A stretch of DNA of 64,000 bases from an uncultured Caulobacterales bacterium (GCA_903862425.1 CAIOYC010000033.1:1-64000); one strand, 5' to 3'. Numbered from the stretch's first letter, positions 1 to 11,304 are shown. Program-made: numbers and translations. Notes: generated by a model not told the origin, from the letters alone.

Positions 1-125
1 CCCGGACTCGTTCCGGGCGCCCATGGCGCGACGGCTTCCGGCACAACGCTTTGAACGGACGAACTTTGCACCCGCTCCGCCCTCCGAACGCCCGGTGGAT
101 GGATGCCCGGAACGAGTCCGGGCAT
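1..125. repeat. Pair of inverted REP-like palindromes
   Basis: Positions 1-17 read CCCGGACTCGTTCCGGG, and positions 105-121 are its exact reverse complement. The second copy extends to 9-base arms, ATGCCCGGA (103-111) and TCCGGGCAT (117-125), around a 5-base loop. A related copy lies at 6430-6450. The rest of 1-286 shows no convincing gene; short ORFs there have shadow-like composition. Such short palindromes are common in intergenic DNA of Caulobacter relatives; whether they act as terminators, protein sites or miniature mobile elements cannot be told here. Confidence 0.75.
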
Positions 126-286
126 GACGGAGGGAGGGGCGGTGGAGAGCGGGGGCTATCCCCGCGCTCTCCCCCGGATGAAGGCCACGCTATCCCCGCA
201 TCGGCGCGACACCGGGACACTCGCACAGGCAGCCAAGCTTTGCTTTACTGCGCCGTGGGGAGGGCCGATCTCTCGCGCGGGGTGAA

Positions 287-937
287 ATGACCATGAAGCT
301 GTCCATCCTCCTCGGCGCGGCGGGCGTCGTCGGCGCGGTGCTCCTCAGCGGGGCGGTCGCGACCATGGCCCAGCCCGCCGCCCTGTCCGATACGGCGCAA
401 TTCGACGCCCAGGGGCGGCTGATCCCCCCGACCGACTACCGCGACTGGGTGTTCCTGAGTTCGGGCATCGACATGAGCTATAGCGAGGGAGCGGCCGTCG
501 CCCCCGCCGATACCCACACCTTCGACAACGTGTTCGCGCCGCGCGCCGCCTACGCCGCCTTCAAGCGCGACGGCAAATGGCCAAACGGGACGGTGCTGAT
601 CCTGGAAAACCGTGGCGGCGTCTCCAAAGGCTCGATCAACAAGCGCGGCGCCTTCCAGTCCGGCCTGCCGACAGGGATGGAGGCGCACGTGAAGGATGAG
701 GCGCGGTTCAAGGGCGGCTGGGGTTTCTTCGGCGGCTTGGCCAGCGGCAAGCCCGCGCCCATGATCCCCTATGCTGCGACCTGCTATGCCTGCCACCAGC
801 AGCACGCGGCGGCCGACACCACCTTCGTGCAGTTCTACCCCATCCTGCTTCCCGTCGCGACGGAGCGGGGCACGCTGAGCGCCGCCTATCTGGCCGAGAT
901 CAAGCCCGAACCGGCCACACCCGCCCCTCACCCGTGA
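287..937 (+). CDS. Cytochrome P460-like secreted heme protein
   Basis: The 216-residue product begins with a signal peptide (hydrophobic residues 4-28, cleavage after about AMA or later). One c-type heme motif CYACH lies at residues 166-170 near the C-terminus. The pattern of a DYRDWVF segment near the N-terminus, a glycine-rich middle and a C-terminal CxxCH matches cytochrome P460-family proteins, which are periplasmic and in some members oxidise hydroxylamine; many family members have no known substrate. The ATG at 287 was used; a second ATG at 293 would give nearly the same signal peptide. It stands alone upstream of an HtrA-like protease. The family call is by motif and layout, not alignment. 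Confidence 0.75.
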   Translation: MTMKLSILLGAAGVVGAVLLSGAVATMAQPAALSDTAQFDAQGRLIPPTDYRDWVFLSSGIDMSYSEGAAVAPADTHTFDNVFAPRAAYAAFKRDGKWPNGTVLILENRGGVSKGSINKRGAFQSGLPTGMEAHVKDEARFKGGWGFFGGLASGKPAPMIPYAATCYACHQQHAAADTTFVQFYPILLPVATERGTLSAAYLAEIKPEPATPAPHP

Positions 938-1011
938 CGCGCCATTCCCCCGTGACGCTAAGCCGGTCGCGCGCGCGACCGGGCTTTGGTTAACTGCCCG
1001 GCGGAGGGCGT

Positions 1012-2067
1012 ATGCGGCTTTATCGGAAGGCGACCAAGTACGATCGGCTGGCCAAGGCGCAGCGCGTTCGGGCGCGGCCGCTCGACCTTTGGCGTGAACC
1101 GGCGATGACGCCGGTGCTTCGCTCCTCCGAGCCCTCCGAACCCATCGCGCTGGACCTGCTCGACGCCTATTCCCAGGCCGTGATCCGGGCTGTGGACGCG
1201 GCGGGCCCAAGCGTGGTGCGCGTCATGCCGCTGAAGCTGAACGGCGTCGGCTGCGGCGTGGTGATGCCGGACGGGCTGATCCTGACCAACAACCACGTGG
1301 CCCAGGGCGCCAAGCGGCACGAGATCGTCGGCCCGGATGGGCGTACCCACATGGCGACCCTGGTGGGCGATGATCCGGACACCGACCTTGCCCTCCTGCG
1401 CTTCGACGAACCCTCCGGCCTGCCGGCGGCGCGGCTGGGCGATTCCAAGCAGATCCGTCGCGGCCAGCTGGTGATCGCCATCGGCGCGCCGCTGGGGTTC
1501 GAGGCGACGGTGACGGCGGGGGTCGTCTCGGCGCTGGGCCGGTCCCTGCGCGGCGAGAAGGGGCGGATGGTCGAGGACCTGATCCAGACCGACGCGGCGC
1601 TCAATCCCGGCAATTCCGGCGGCCCGCTGGTGACCGCCTCGGGCGAGGTGGTGGGAATCAACACCGCCATCATCGCCGGGGCGCAGGGCATCTGCTTCGC
1701 CGTGGCGGCCAATACCGCGCGGCTGGTGATGGGCGAGATCCTCAAGCATGGCCGGGTGCGGCGGGCCTCCATCGGCGTGGTGGCCCAGCAGGCGCCGATC
1801 CCGCCCAGTCTGCGCGCCGACCTGAACCTGGATCAGCTCTATGGCGTCCTGGTCACCGCCATCACCCCCGGCGGCCCGGCGGACGCGTGCGGCATCCTCC
1901 CCGGCGACCTGATCCTGGCGGTGGGCGGGCGCACGGTGACGGGCCTGGACGACCTGCTGCGTCAGCTCGACTACGACGCGGTGGAGACCCCCACCGACTT
2001 CGTGCTGCTCCGTGACGGACGGCTGCTGGCGGTGAAGATCACGCCGCGCGAGCGCAAGCGGGCTTGA
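1012..2067 (+). CDS. HtrA/DegP-like trypsin-fold serine protease with PDZ domain
   Basis: The 351-residue product has the S1C catalytic triad: His in NNHVAQ near residue 95, Asp in DTDLALL near 125, and Ser in NPGNSGGPL near 202. One PDZ domain covers roughly residues 255-345. HtrA proteases degrade or refold damaged proteins, usually in the periplasm. This one has no signal peptide or membrane anchor: its N-terminus is short and Arg/Lys-rich. The ATG at 1012 has a GGAGGG ribosome site a few bases upstream; an internal ATG at 1105 is possible and also lacks a signal. Single-PDZ, signal-less members occur as putative cytoplasmic or non-classically exported proteases. The neighbouring gene at 2074 converges on it, six bases away. 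Confidence 0.85.
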   Translation: MRLYRKATKYDRLAKAQRVRARPLDLWREPAMTPVLRSSEPSEPIALDLLDAYSQAVIRAVDAAGPSVVRVMPLKLNGVGCGVVMPDGLILTNNHVAQGAKRHEIVGPDGRTHMATLVGDDPDTDLALLRFDEPSGLPAARLGDSKQIRRGQLVIAIGAPLGFEATVTAGVVSALGRSLRGEKGRMVEDLIQTDAALNPGNSGGPLVTASGEVVGINTAIIAGAQGICFAVAANTARLVMGEILKHGRVRRASIGVVAQQAPIPPSLRADLNLDQLYGVLVTAITPGGPADACGILPGDLILAVGGRTVTGLDDLLRQLDYDAVETPTDFVLLRDGRLLAVKITPRERKRA

Positions 2068-2073
2068 GGCCGA

Positions 2074-3123
2074 TCACCGCTTCAGCGTGCGGTATTCCAC
2101 CAGCCGTTCCTTGTCGCGACGGACCTGGTCGGCGATGGAATCGTCCACGTTGAGGTCGCCGTGGCGGACCCAGCGCGGCACGCCGAGGCCCTCCGCCATG
2201 CCGTCCATCGGCGTCTCCCAATAGCGCCAGGACATCCAGGCCGCCCCGCCGCCGATGGCCGGCAGCAGGAAGGCCAGCACACGCGTCGCCGCCGCGTGCC
2301 CGGGCATGAACTCCACCACCGCGAAGGCCACAATCCACACCCCAAGCGCCAGGACGAGCCCGATCCGCGAGGCCCATTTCAGGAACCACCACTCGCGTCG
2401 GGTGCGCCACAGCTCCATCTGGATAAACTGCTCCAGATACTCCATCCGCTCGCCGATCCACATGGACAGGCGGGTGAGGTACTTGGCGCGCTGGCCCCAG
2501 CCCTTGGCCTCGCCGCCGAAATCGGTCTCCGCCTGGTCGGCCAGGGTACGCGACTCGGTGAAGATGTTGTGCAGGTCCTTGGTGCGCTCAAGCACCGGAC
2601 GGGAGGCGGCCAGGGCGTCGTTCTGCAGTTCGTAGCGGTACTGGCGCTGCACCATCTGGCCGGTGAAGACATAAAGACCGAACACGGCGGCCAAGCCCAC
2701 CACGGCGATGAGGCCGCCGAACACGGCCGAACGGGTGGCGCTCTCCAGCAAGCCGGCGCCGACCTGCACGATCAGGATCGACAGGATCAGCAGCAGGGCC
2801 TGCAGGAATAGCCTGTTGCGCTCGTGCACCAGCATGTGGCCGAAGACGTAGCGGCCATAGGCCTCGAACCGCTCCAGCAGGGGACGGTCGGGCGGAAACG
2901 CCGCCTTGGTGCTTTCGGCGACCAGCACGTGATAGCGGCGTGGCTTGGTCCCGGTGTGCCAGGTCTCGAAGATGTCGATGTCCTGGTCGTAGAAATGGTC
3001 GATCAGATCGGAGACCGCCTTGATCCGCGCCGGATCGGTGGCCTTCAGATAGTCGTCCTGCATAGCCTTCACGCCGGCGTCCGCGTCGCCGTCGCGCCGC
3101 CAGTCACCCGCCCTCTTGGCCAT
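2074..3123 (-). CDS. Unknown membrane protein with two transmembrane hairpins
   Basis: I do not recognise the family. The 349-residue product has a polar N-terminal region (1-100), a hydrophobic hairpin at about 103-152, a charged helical stretch of about 100 residues that looks cytoplasmic or coiled, and a second hairpin at about 253-300, ending in a charged tail. There is no signal peptide and there are no obvious catalytic motifs. The arrangement resembles 2TM-type effector or SLATT-like membrane proteins only in a general way. The gene runs divergently from ileS, with 261 bases between the start codons, and converges with the HtrA-like gene. Composition matches the chromosome, so it looks like a resident gene. 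Confidence 0.7.
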   Translation of the reverse strand: MAKRAGDWRRDGDADAGVKAMQDDYLKATDPARIKAVSDLIDHFYDQDIDIFETWHTGTKPRRYHVLVAESTKAAFPPDRPLLERFEAYGRYVFGHMLVHERNRLFLQALLLILSILIVQVGAGLLESATRSAVFGGLIAVVGLAAVFGLYVFTGQMVQRQYRYELQNDALAASRPVLERTKDLHNIFTESRTLADQAETDFGGEAKGWGQRAKYLTRLSMWIGERMEYLEQFIQMELWRTRREWWFLKWASRIGLVLALGVWIVAFAVVEFMPGHAAATRVLAFLLPAIGGGAAWMSWRYWETPMDGMAEGLGVPRWVRHGDLNVDDSIADQVRRDKERLVEYRTLKR

Positions 3124-3384
3124 CAGACGCCCCCACGCTCACCGACACCATGCACAATCTTCATCATTAACCCGTCCGCGTGGGCCCGCGCCATGGGTTC
3201 GCCTCAGAAGGGTTTCGCCGCCGGAGGCGCTCCTTTCACTGCGGCGGGCGGAGTGCTACATGACGACATGCGGTTCGGCCCACAGATTTCGCGAATTATC
3301 CGCCCGGCGCGCGCCTGAGGCTTTCGCCCGCCCGCGCCGGTTCGCCGTTCCCCTGAACCATAATCGCGGATATTGGCTGCCCTC

Positions 3385-6345
<2,961 letters not shown>

Positions 6346-6361
6346 TCTGCGCGCTCTGACC

Positions 6362-6405
6362 TAGTCATCCTCGGGCGAAGCGAAGCGCAGACCCGAGGAC
6401 AAGGC
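6362..6405. repeat. Dispersed inverted repeat (CCTCGGG/CCCGAGG arms)
   Basis: CCTCGGG at 6369-6375 pairs with CCCGAGG at 6392-6398 around a purine-rich loop containing GCGAAGCGAAGCG. This type of intergenic repeat is familiar from Caulobacterales genomes. It sits just after the ileS stop codon and could end transcripts in either direction, although it lacks a T-run. Confidence 0.6.
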
Positions 6406-6429
6406 AGCCGAACGCGCAAAACTGCCTCG

Positions 6430-6450
6430 TGCCCGGATCAAGTCCGGGCA
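6430..6450. repeat. REP-like palindrome between ileS and lspA
   Basis: TGCCCGGA (6430-6437) and TCCGGGCA (6443-6450) form an 8-base inverted repeat with a 5-base loop. It is the same family as the copies at 1-17 and 103-125, differing in the loop. It lies 31 bases before the lspA start. Confidence 0.7.
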
Positions 6451-6481
6451 TGACCTGCATGGGAATTGGTAAAGTTTTCGG

Positions 6482-7036
6482 ATGACGACGGAAGTTCAGA
6501 ATAATCCCTCCCCCGTCACGCCGCCGGTGACGCCGAACGGTTGGCTGGCCTATGGGATCGCGGTGGCGGCGGTGCTGCTGGACCAGCTCAGCAAGCTGTG
6601 GATCCTCTATGGTTTGGACCTGCCCGAGAAGTTCTCCGTGCCGGTGCTGCCGCCGCTCCTGCGCTTTTCCATGGTGTGGAATCCGGGCGTATCGTTCGGC
6701 ATGCTGCGGGCGGACAATGCGCTGGGCCGCACGCTGCTGATCCTGTTCGCCGTGGGTGTGGTGGGCGTGCTCGGCTGGTGGGCCAGGAAGGCGGAGCGGC
6801 GGCTGACGGCCGTGGCCCTCGGCCTCGTCATGGGCGGCGCGCTCGGCAACAACCTGATCGACCGTATCCGCTTCGGTCGCGTGGCCGACTTCATCGACGT
6901 CTCCCAGGCCCTGCCCTTCTTCCCCTGGGTGTTCAACGTGGCCGACAGCGCCATCTCCATCGGCGTGGTGCTGCTGCTGATCGACACCCTGAAGCCGCAA
7001 ACCGCCGCGCCGGGTTCGACGCCCCCTGCGACCTGA
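6482..7036 (+). CDS. lspA: Lipoprotein signal peptidase (signal peptidase II)
   Basis: This inner-membrane aspartyl protease removes signal peptides from diacylated prolipoproteins. The 184-residue product has four hydrophobic segments (about 22-40, 78-98, 102-122, 148-168) and both catalytic Asp motifs: GNNLIDR near residue 126 and FNVADS near 154. The N-terminal 20 residues and a Pro/Thr-rich C-terminal tail are modest extensions. The gene follows ileS and precedes a BamF-like lipoprotein gene, whose product would itself be a substrate. Confidence 0.95.
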   Translation: MTTEVQNNPSPVTPPVTPNGWLAYGIAVAAVLLDQLSKLWILYGLDLPEKFSVPVLPPLLRFSMVWNPGVSFGMLRADNALGRTLLILFAVGVVGVLGWWARKAERRLTAVALGLVMGGALGNNLIDRIRFGRVADFIDVSQALPFFPWVFNVADSAISIGVVLLLIDTLKPQTAAPGSTPPAT

Positions 7037-7114
7037 CGCCGTTTGCGACGGCGCGCCGAATGCGCTAACCACACCACCTTGTGTTGGCCGGGGGGCCAGC
7101 GAAACGGGATTACC

Positions 7115-7687
7115 ATGCGTCCAAGCCTGAAGACCTTCGCCACCCTGGCGATCCTGACCTTCGCCGCCGGCGCCCTCGGCGCCTGCGGAACCGCCAGCAA
7201 TGCGCTGGGCTTCAACAAGTCTTCGCCCGACGAATTCCGCGTGGTGGCCAAGGCCCCGCTGGTGGTGCCGCCGGACTACGCCCTGCGCCCGCCGGCGCCC
7301 GGCGAACCGCGTCCGCAGGAGCTGCAGCCGGAAAGCTCGGCGCGCCAGGCCCTGCTCGGCATCCGCGAAGCCTCCACCCGCAGCCAGGGCGAGACCCTGC
7401 TGGCCAATCGGGCCGGCGCCGCCAAGGCCGACCCCTTGATCCGCTACGTCATGGACGACGAGTTCGGCGCCGTGGCTCACAAGGACAAGAGCTTCGCCGA
7501 CAGGGTGATGTTCTGGAAGAAGAGCCAGCCGGCGACCACCACCGTGGTGGCCACCACCGACGTCTCCGCCGCCGCCCCGCTCGATCCGGTGGCGGAACAG
7601 GCCAAGATCAAGTCGCTGACCGGCGACCAGGAAGTGGTCATCGCCCGCGCGCCGGCCAACACCAAGTTCAAGCTGCCCGGCCTGTAA
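7115..7687 (+). CDS. BamF-like outer-membrane lipoprotein (DUF3035)
   Basis: The 190-residue product starts with a lipoprotein signal peptide; the lipobox LGAC near residues 21-24 would place the mature Cys on the outer membrane. The mature N-terminus has FNKSSPDEFRVV and PLVVPPDYALRPP, typical of the DUF3035 family, one member of which was described as BamF, an extra subunit of the alphaproteobacterial beta-barrel assembly machine. The ATG at 7115 was chosen because the upstream in-frame start (7043) lacks a signal sequence. The gene is 78 bases after lspA and ends just before a strong terminator hairpin, so it probably closes the ileS-lspA transcription unit. Confidence 0.85.
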   Translation: MRPSLKTFATLAILTFAAGALGACGTASNALGFNKSSPDEFRVVAKAPLVVPPDYALRPPAPGEPRPQELQPESSARQALLGIREASTRSQGETLLANRAGAAKADPLIRYVMDDEFGAVAHKDKSFADRVMFWKKSQPATTTVVATTDVSAAAPLDPVAEQAKIKSLTGDQEVVIARAPANTKFKLPGL

Positions 7688-7718
7688 AAGCGGGTTCAAC
7701 GCTGCTGTCGCCATGCTA

Positions 7719-7748
7719 GCCTCCCGGCAAAACACCGGGAGGCTTTTT
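7719..7748 (+). terminator. Terminator hairpin overlapping the next gene's ribosome binding site
   Basis: GCCTCCCGG (7719-7727) pairs perfectly with CCGGGAGGC (7735-7743) around a 7-base A-rich loop, followed by TTTTT (7744-7748). This is a textbook intrinsic terminator for the lspA/BamF-like unit. The 3' arm contains GGGAGG, seven bases before the ATG at 7750, so the same hairpin would hide the Shine-Dalgarno sequence of the downstream hydrolase. Confidence 0.9.
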
Positions 7749-7749
7749 C

Positions 7750-8796
7750 ATGACCGCACCTTTGCCCGATATGCCCGCCGTCCAGTATGCCGAGGTGAAC
7801 GGCATCCGCATGGCCTATTACGAGGCGGGACCCAAGGGCGTGGGCGTCCCCATCGTCTTTTCCCACGGCTTTCCCGAGATCGCCTATTCCTGGCGCCACC
7901 AGATCAAGGCCCTGGCCGACGCCGGCCGCTGGGTGATCGCGCCAGACCAGCGCGGCTATGGCCTGACCAAAGGCCCCGAGGCGGTGGAGGCCTATGACAT
8001 CGAGAACCTTACCGCCGATCTGATCGGCCTGATCGACCATTGCGGGGCCAAGACGGCCATCTGGTGCGGACACGACTGGGGCGGGTTCGTGGTCTGGCAG
8101 ATGGCCCTGCGCTACCCGCAGCGCACCGCCGGGGTGATCGGCCTCAACACGCCCTATACCCCGCGCGGCTCCACCGATCCCATCGCCGTGATGCGCGCGC
8201 GGATGGGCGAAGAGATGTACATCGTCCACTTCCAGAAGCCGGGCGAGGCGGACGCCATCCTGGCGAAGAACCCGCGCAACACCATGGACTTCTTCCTGCG
8301 CCGGCCGCTGAACGCGCCGCCCGCCGGGGCCAGCCCCGAGGTGGCGCAGGCCTTCTCCGGCGAGGGCTCCAAGGGCTTCGCCAGCGAGCGGCCCAAGGAC
8401 GGCCCCTCGGTCTTCCCTCTGGCGCGGATGGTGGAGGCTTACGATCCGGCCAACGACCGGCGGCCCTACTTCCTCACCGACGACGAGTTCGAGGTGTTCG
8501 TCGAGACCTTCACCCGCACCGGCTTCACCGGCGGCATCAACTGGTACCGCAACATGACCCGCAACTGGGCGCGCTCCGAAGGCATCCCGGTGCAGGTGGA
8601 GGTTCCCTCGCTGATGGTCATGGCCGAGAAGGACGCGGTGCTGCCCCCCTCCTCCGCCGACGGTATGGGCGCGGTGATTCCGGACCTGGAGAAGGTGCTC
8701 GTCACCGGCTCGGGCCACTGGACCCAGCAGGAGGAGCCCGAGCAGGTGAACCGGATCATGCTCGAATGGCTCGGCCGGCGCTTCCCCCAGTCGTGA
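7750..8796 (+). CDS. Alpha/beta hydrolase, epoxide hydrolase type
   Basis: The 348-residue cytoplasmic protein has the alpha/beta-hydrolase oxyanion motif HGFPE near residue 39, the nucleophile elbow GHDWGG with Asp near 108, and a C-terminal catalytic His in GSGHW near 323. An Asp nucleophile in HDWGG marks epoxide hydrolases and related haloalkane dehalogenases; the cap region with paired Tyr residues favours soluble epoxide hydrolase. Natural substrate unknown. The start codon lies one base after the T-run of a terminator, and its ribosome site is in the hairpin's 3' arm, so expression probably depends on read-through and unfolding. A prolyl aminopeptidase follows after 21 bases. Confidence 0.85.
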   Translation: MTAPLPDMPAVQYAEVNGIRMAYYEAGPKGVGVPIVFSHGFPEIAYSWRHQIKALADAGRWVIAPDQRGYGLTKGPEAVEAYDIENLTADLIGLIDHCGAKTAIWCGHDWGGFVVWQMALRYPQRTAGVIGLNTPYTPRGSTDPIAVMRARMGEEMYIVHFQKPGEADAILAKNPRNTMDFFLRRPLNAPPAGASPEVAQAFSGEGSKGFASERPKDGPSVFPLARMVEAYDPANDRRPYFLTDDEFEVFVETFTRTGFTGGINWYRNMTRNWARSEGIPVQVEVPSLMVMAEKDAVLPPSSADGMGAVIPDLEKVLVTGSGHWTQQEEPEQVNRIMLEWLGRRFPQS

Positions 8797-8817
8797 CGAC
8801 GGGCTAAGGCGGCGGGG

Positions 8818-9789
8818 ATGACGATCTCCAACGGCTCCTCCCGCCGCGCCCTGTTTCCGGAAAACGACCCCTTCGCCTATGGCTGGATGGAGGCGTCGGG
8901 CGGGCACGAGGTGTTCTACGAAGAGTGCGGCGCCCCGAACGGCAAGCCCTGCGTGATCCTGCACGGGGGACCGGGCGGGGCGATCAATCCCACCATGCGC
9001 CGCTTCTTCGATCCCAAGCGCTGGCGGATGATGCTGTTCGACCAGCGCGGCTGCGGCAAGTCGCGCCCCAACGCCTCGCTCGACGACAACACCACCTGGG
9101 CGCTGGTCGAGGATATTGAGCGGCTACGCGAGCGGGTCGGCTGCGAGAAGTGGACCGTGTTCGGCGGTTCGTGGGGCTCCACCCTGGCCCTGGCCTACGC
9201 CGCCACGCATCCCGAGCGGGTCGAGGCGCTGATCCTGCGCGGCATCTTCACCCTGACCGAGCGAGAGGTGCGCTGGTTCTACCAGGACGGCGCCTGCTCG
9301 CTCTTCCCCGACGCCTGGGAACGCTATCTGGCGCCCATACCGGTGGCGGAACGCGGCGATCTGCTCACCGCCTATCACCGCCGCCTGACCCATCCAGACA
9401 AGGCGGTGCAGCGCGAGGCCGCTGCAGCGTGGAGCCGGTGGGAGGGCGACACCATCTCCATTCGCGGACCCGAGGCGCGGCCCTCCAAGTTCAACGAGAC
9501 CGACTTCGCCGTCGCCTTCGCCCGGATCGAGTGCCACTACTTCATGAACCGGGGCTTCTTCGAGAAGGATGGCTGGCTGCTGGAGCAGGTCCCGCGCTTC
9601 GCGCACATTCCCGGCTGGATCGTGCAGGGCCGCTTCGACGTGGTGACGCCGATGGAGACCGCCTGGAAGCTTCAGGACGCGTGGCCGAACGCCAAGTTCA
9701 ACCTGGTCTGGGACGCCGGCCACGCCTCCACCGAGCCCGGCATCATCGACGGGCTGGTGCGCGCCACGGACGCGGCGCTGAAGCTCTAG
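8818..9789 (+). CDS. pip: Prolyl aminopeptidase (proline iminopeptidase)
   Basis: This alpha/beta-hydrolase of peptidase family S33 releases N-terminal proline from peptides. The 323-residue product has HGGPGG near residue 47, DQRGCGKS, the nucleophile elbow GGSWGS with Ser near 117, the Asp in GRFDVVTP near 270 and the His in DAGHAS near 302. Length and motifs fit the bacterial Pip family (about 310-320 residues). It lies 21 bases after the epoxide-hydrolase-like gene and may share its transcript. Confidence 0.93.
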   Translation: MTISNGSSRRALFPENDPFAYGWMEASGGHEVFYEECGAPNGKPCVILHGGPGGAINPTMRRFFDPKRWRMMLFDQRGCGKSRPNASLDDNTTWALVEDIERLRERVGCEKWTVFGGSWGSTLALAYAATHPERVEALILRGIFTLTEREVRWFYQDGACSLFPDAWERYLAPIPVAERGDLLTAYHRRLTHPDKAVQREAAAAWSRWEGDTISIRGPEARPSKFNETDFAVAFARIECHYFMNRGFFEKDGWLLEQVPRFAHIPGWIVQGRFDVVTPMETAWKLQDAWPNAKFNLVWDAGHASTEPGIIDGLVRATDAALKL

Positions 9790-9793
9790 TCGG

Positions 9794-10138
9794 CTAGTTC
9801 AGCCCGACCAGGGTGACTTTGGCGCCGTGGTTGTACAGGCGGCTGACCGTGGGCGATCCGAGCGCCGCTACCGCGCCCTGCACGTTTTCACGGTAGCAGG
9901 CAGAGGTCTGCACGACCTGACGATATTCACGGATGCTGAAATCCGAGGCGCCGCACGCTTCGAGCGCGGCGCGATTCACGCGATCCAGGGCCACCGCCGC
10001 CTGCTGAGGCTGGTTGAGGTCGAGGTCGCCGGTTCGTACCGACACGGCGACGGTGTTTTCGTCGTTCAAGGGCTGGGCGTGAACAAGAACCGGGCTGGAC
10101 AGCGCGAGCACGGCCGCGCCTAGGGCGATGAGCTTCAT
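9794..10138 (-). CDS. UrcA family secreted protein
   Basis: The 114-residue product has a signal peptide (residues 1-21, cleavage after VHA), then VAVSVRTGDLDLNQPQQ, a helical AALEACG segment and a second Cys in TSACYREN; the two Cys residues probably form a disulfide. This matches the UrcA family, small periplasmic proteins of unknown role found mainly in Caulobacterales and Sphingomonadales. A strong ribosome site, AGGAGG, lies nine bases upstream of the ATG. A perfect 16-base palindrome lies about 110 bases upstream and may control it. It ends five bases from the convergent pip gene. Confidence 0.8.
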   Translation of the reverse strand: MKLIALGAAVLALSSPVLVHAQPLNDENTVAVSVRTGDLDLNQPQQAAVALDRVNRAALEACGASDFSIREYRQVVQTSACYRENVQGAVAALGSPTVSRLYNHGAKVTLVGLN

Positions 10139-10246
10139 GGGTTACCTCCTGTCGGCCGCTTCAGCGGCGCTTTGGACGGAGGTTCTAGACCCGATCGGCG
10201 CCTAGGTGCGGAAAAAGTCGGCGCATACTGCTCAACCCTTAATCAC

Positions 10247-10262
10247 ATCACGTATACGTGAT
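10247..10262. promoter_or_regulatory. Perfect 16-base palindrome, possible operator
   Basis: ATCACGTATACGTGAT is a perfect palindrome with no spacer. It is the only such site noticed in the window. It lies between the minus-strand UrcA gene (about 110 bases downstream) and the end of the retropepsin-like gene, so a regulator bound here could act on urcA. No cognate regulator is encoded next to it. Confidence 0.5.
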
Positions 10263-10299
10263 TGCCTGATGTTTGACCGCTGATGACCTACAGGAGGCG

Positions 10300-11304
10300 T
10301 TACGGCGGCGTGGCGCCGGCGCCCGCCACCGCCTCGGTCTTGGCCTTACCGTCGTCGGGCGTGGGAATGGTGAAGACCCTGCCGCCGGCGTAGGTCAGGT
10401 AGAGTTTGCGCTGGCTGTTGGCCACCAGAATGCGGTGCGCCGCGATGAAGTCGGCCCCAAGGCTCAAGGGCCGCACATAAAGATTGCTGCCGAGCCGCGT
10501 GCCCAGATTGTCGGAGGCGAAGCGGTTATTCAGCGTCGTCACCGCCAGGGTGACATTCTTCATCGCCTCCTGGTCGATGGCGAAGCTGTTGAAGATTTCC
10601 GGCCGGACGGTCTCGTAGGTATAGTCCACCGCCGCGCCCGGCGCCGGGCGCCCGCCCGCATGGGCCGCCGCCCCGGCGGACAGGGTGGAGAAGGAATCGC
10701 CGCTGACCAGTTCGGCCTCGGTCGGCTGTCCATTCAACTGCACGGTGAAGCGTAGCTTATTGTAGCCTTCCTCATTGGCGAGCAGCGGCGTCACCGAATA
10801 GGCGCCGCCCCAATAGAGCACCTCGTCGTCCTTGCATCCTTCCGGCTGGAACAGGCGCAGCTTGCCGTGGGCCAGGTCGAACTCCACGTCGGACTGCACG
10901 AAGAAGCGCGAACCGAGGATCACCTCCGGCCCTCTGGCCTTGTCGGCGGGGGAGCCGGTGACGAAGAAGGGCGCATCCTTAGCGACGATGGCGCCCAGTT
11001 TCATAGTCGGGACGAGGGTGTAGTAGGCCGAGCCCGTACCCTTGACCGTGACCAAATTCGCGCCGGTAGCCTGCTGGGTCAGGCCGAGCTTGGCCAGAGC
11101 CCACCCCGCCACCGCGCTTTCCTGACTGCCCGACGACAGTTCGGCGCGGGCGTCGCGGCCATTGACCACCACGTCGGTGTAGAGAGCGCCGGCCTCCAGC
11201 CGCAGCGGCAGCTCCGCCATCATCCTCATATTGCACGCGGCCATGGCTTTCGGACCCGCTACCAGGGCCAGCACGACGCTCGCGGCGGCGGCCCATGACT
11301 TCAC
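10300..11304 (-). CDS. Retropepsin-like protein with lost catalytic Asp (paralogue B)
   Basis: The roughly 334-residue secreted product (signal peptide to about AMAA) is a paralogue of the gene just upstream. Both share the order: Cys and a MAELPLR-like strand, a protease half-domain, GSRFF.QSDVEFDLAHGKLR, then C..DEV.YWGGA, and a second half. Where the neighbour has the active-site triad DTG, this copy has SSG (in AELSSGSQES), so proteolysis by the usual aspartyl mechanism is unlikely. The GTG at 11304 was preferred because the GGGGGCAGG ribosome site before it matches that of the paralogue; a GTG at 11325 is also open. It probably forms an operon with the paralogue, 17 bases apart. Role unknown; it may bind peptides. 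Confidence 0.75.
   Translation of the reverse strand: MKSWAAAASVVLALVAGPKAMAACNMRMMAELPLRLEAGALYTDVVVNGRDARAELSSGSQESAVAGWALAKLGLTQQATGANLVTVKGTGSAYYTLVPTMKLGAIVAKDAPFFVTGSPADKARGPEVILGSRFFVQSDVEFDLAHGKLRLFQPEGCKDDEVLYWGGAYSVTPLLANEEGYNKLRFTVQLNGQPTEAELVSGDSFSTLSAGAAAHAGGRPAPGAAVDYTYETVRPEIFNSFAIDQEAMKNVTLAVTTLNNRFASDNLGTRLGSNLYVRPLSLGADFIAAHRILVANSQRKLYLTYAGGRVFTIPTPDDGKAKTEAVAGAGATPP

Noticed and set aside
245-1210. Long minus-strand ORF over the P460 and HtrA genes
   Set aside because: Arg/Gly/His-rich antisense translation of real genes with no domain or ribosome site.
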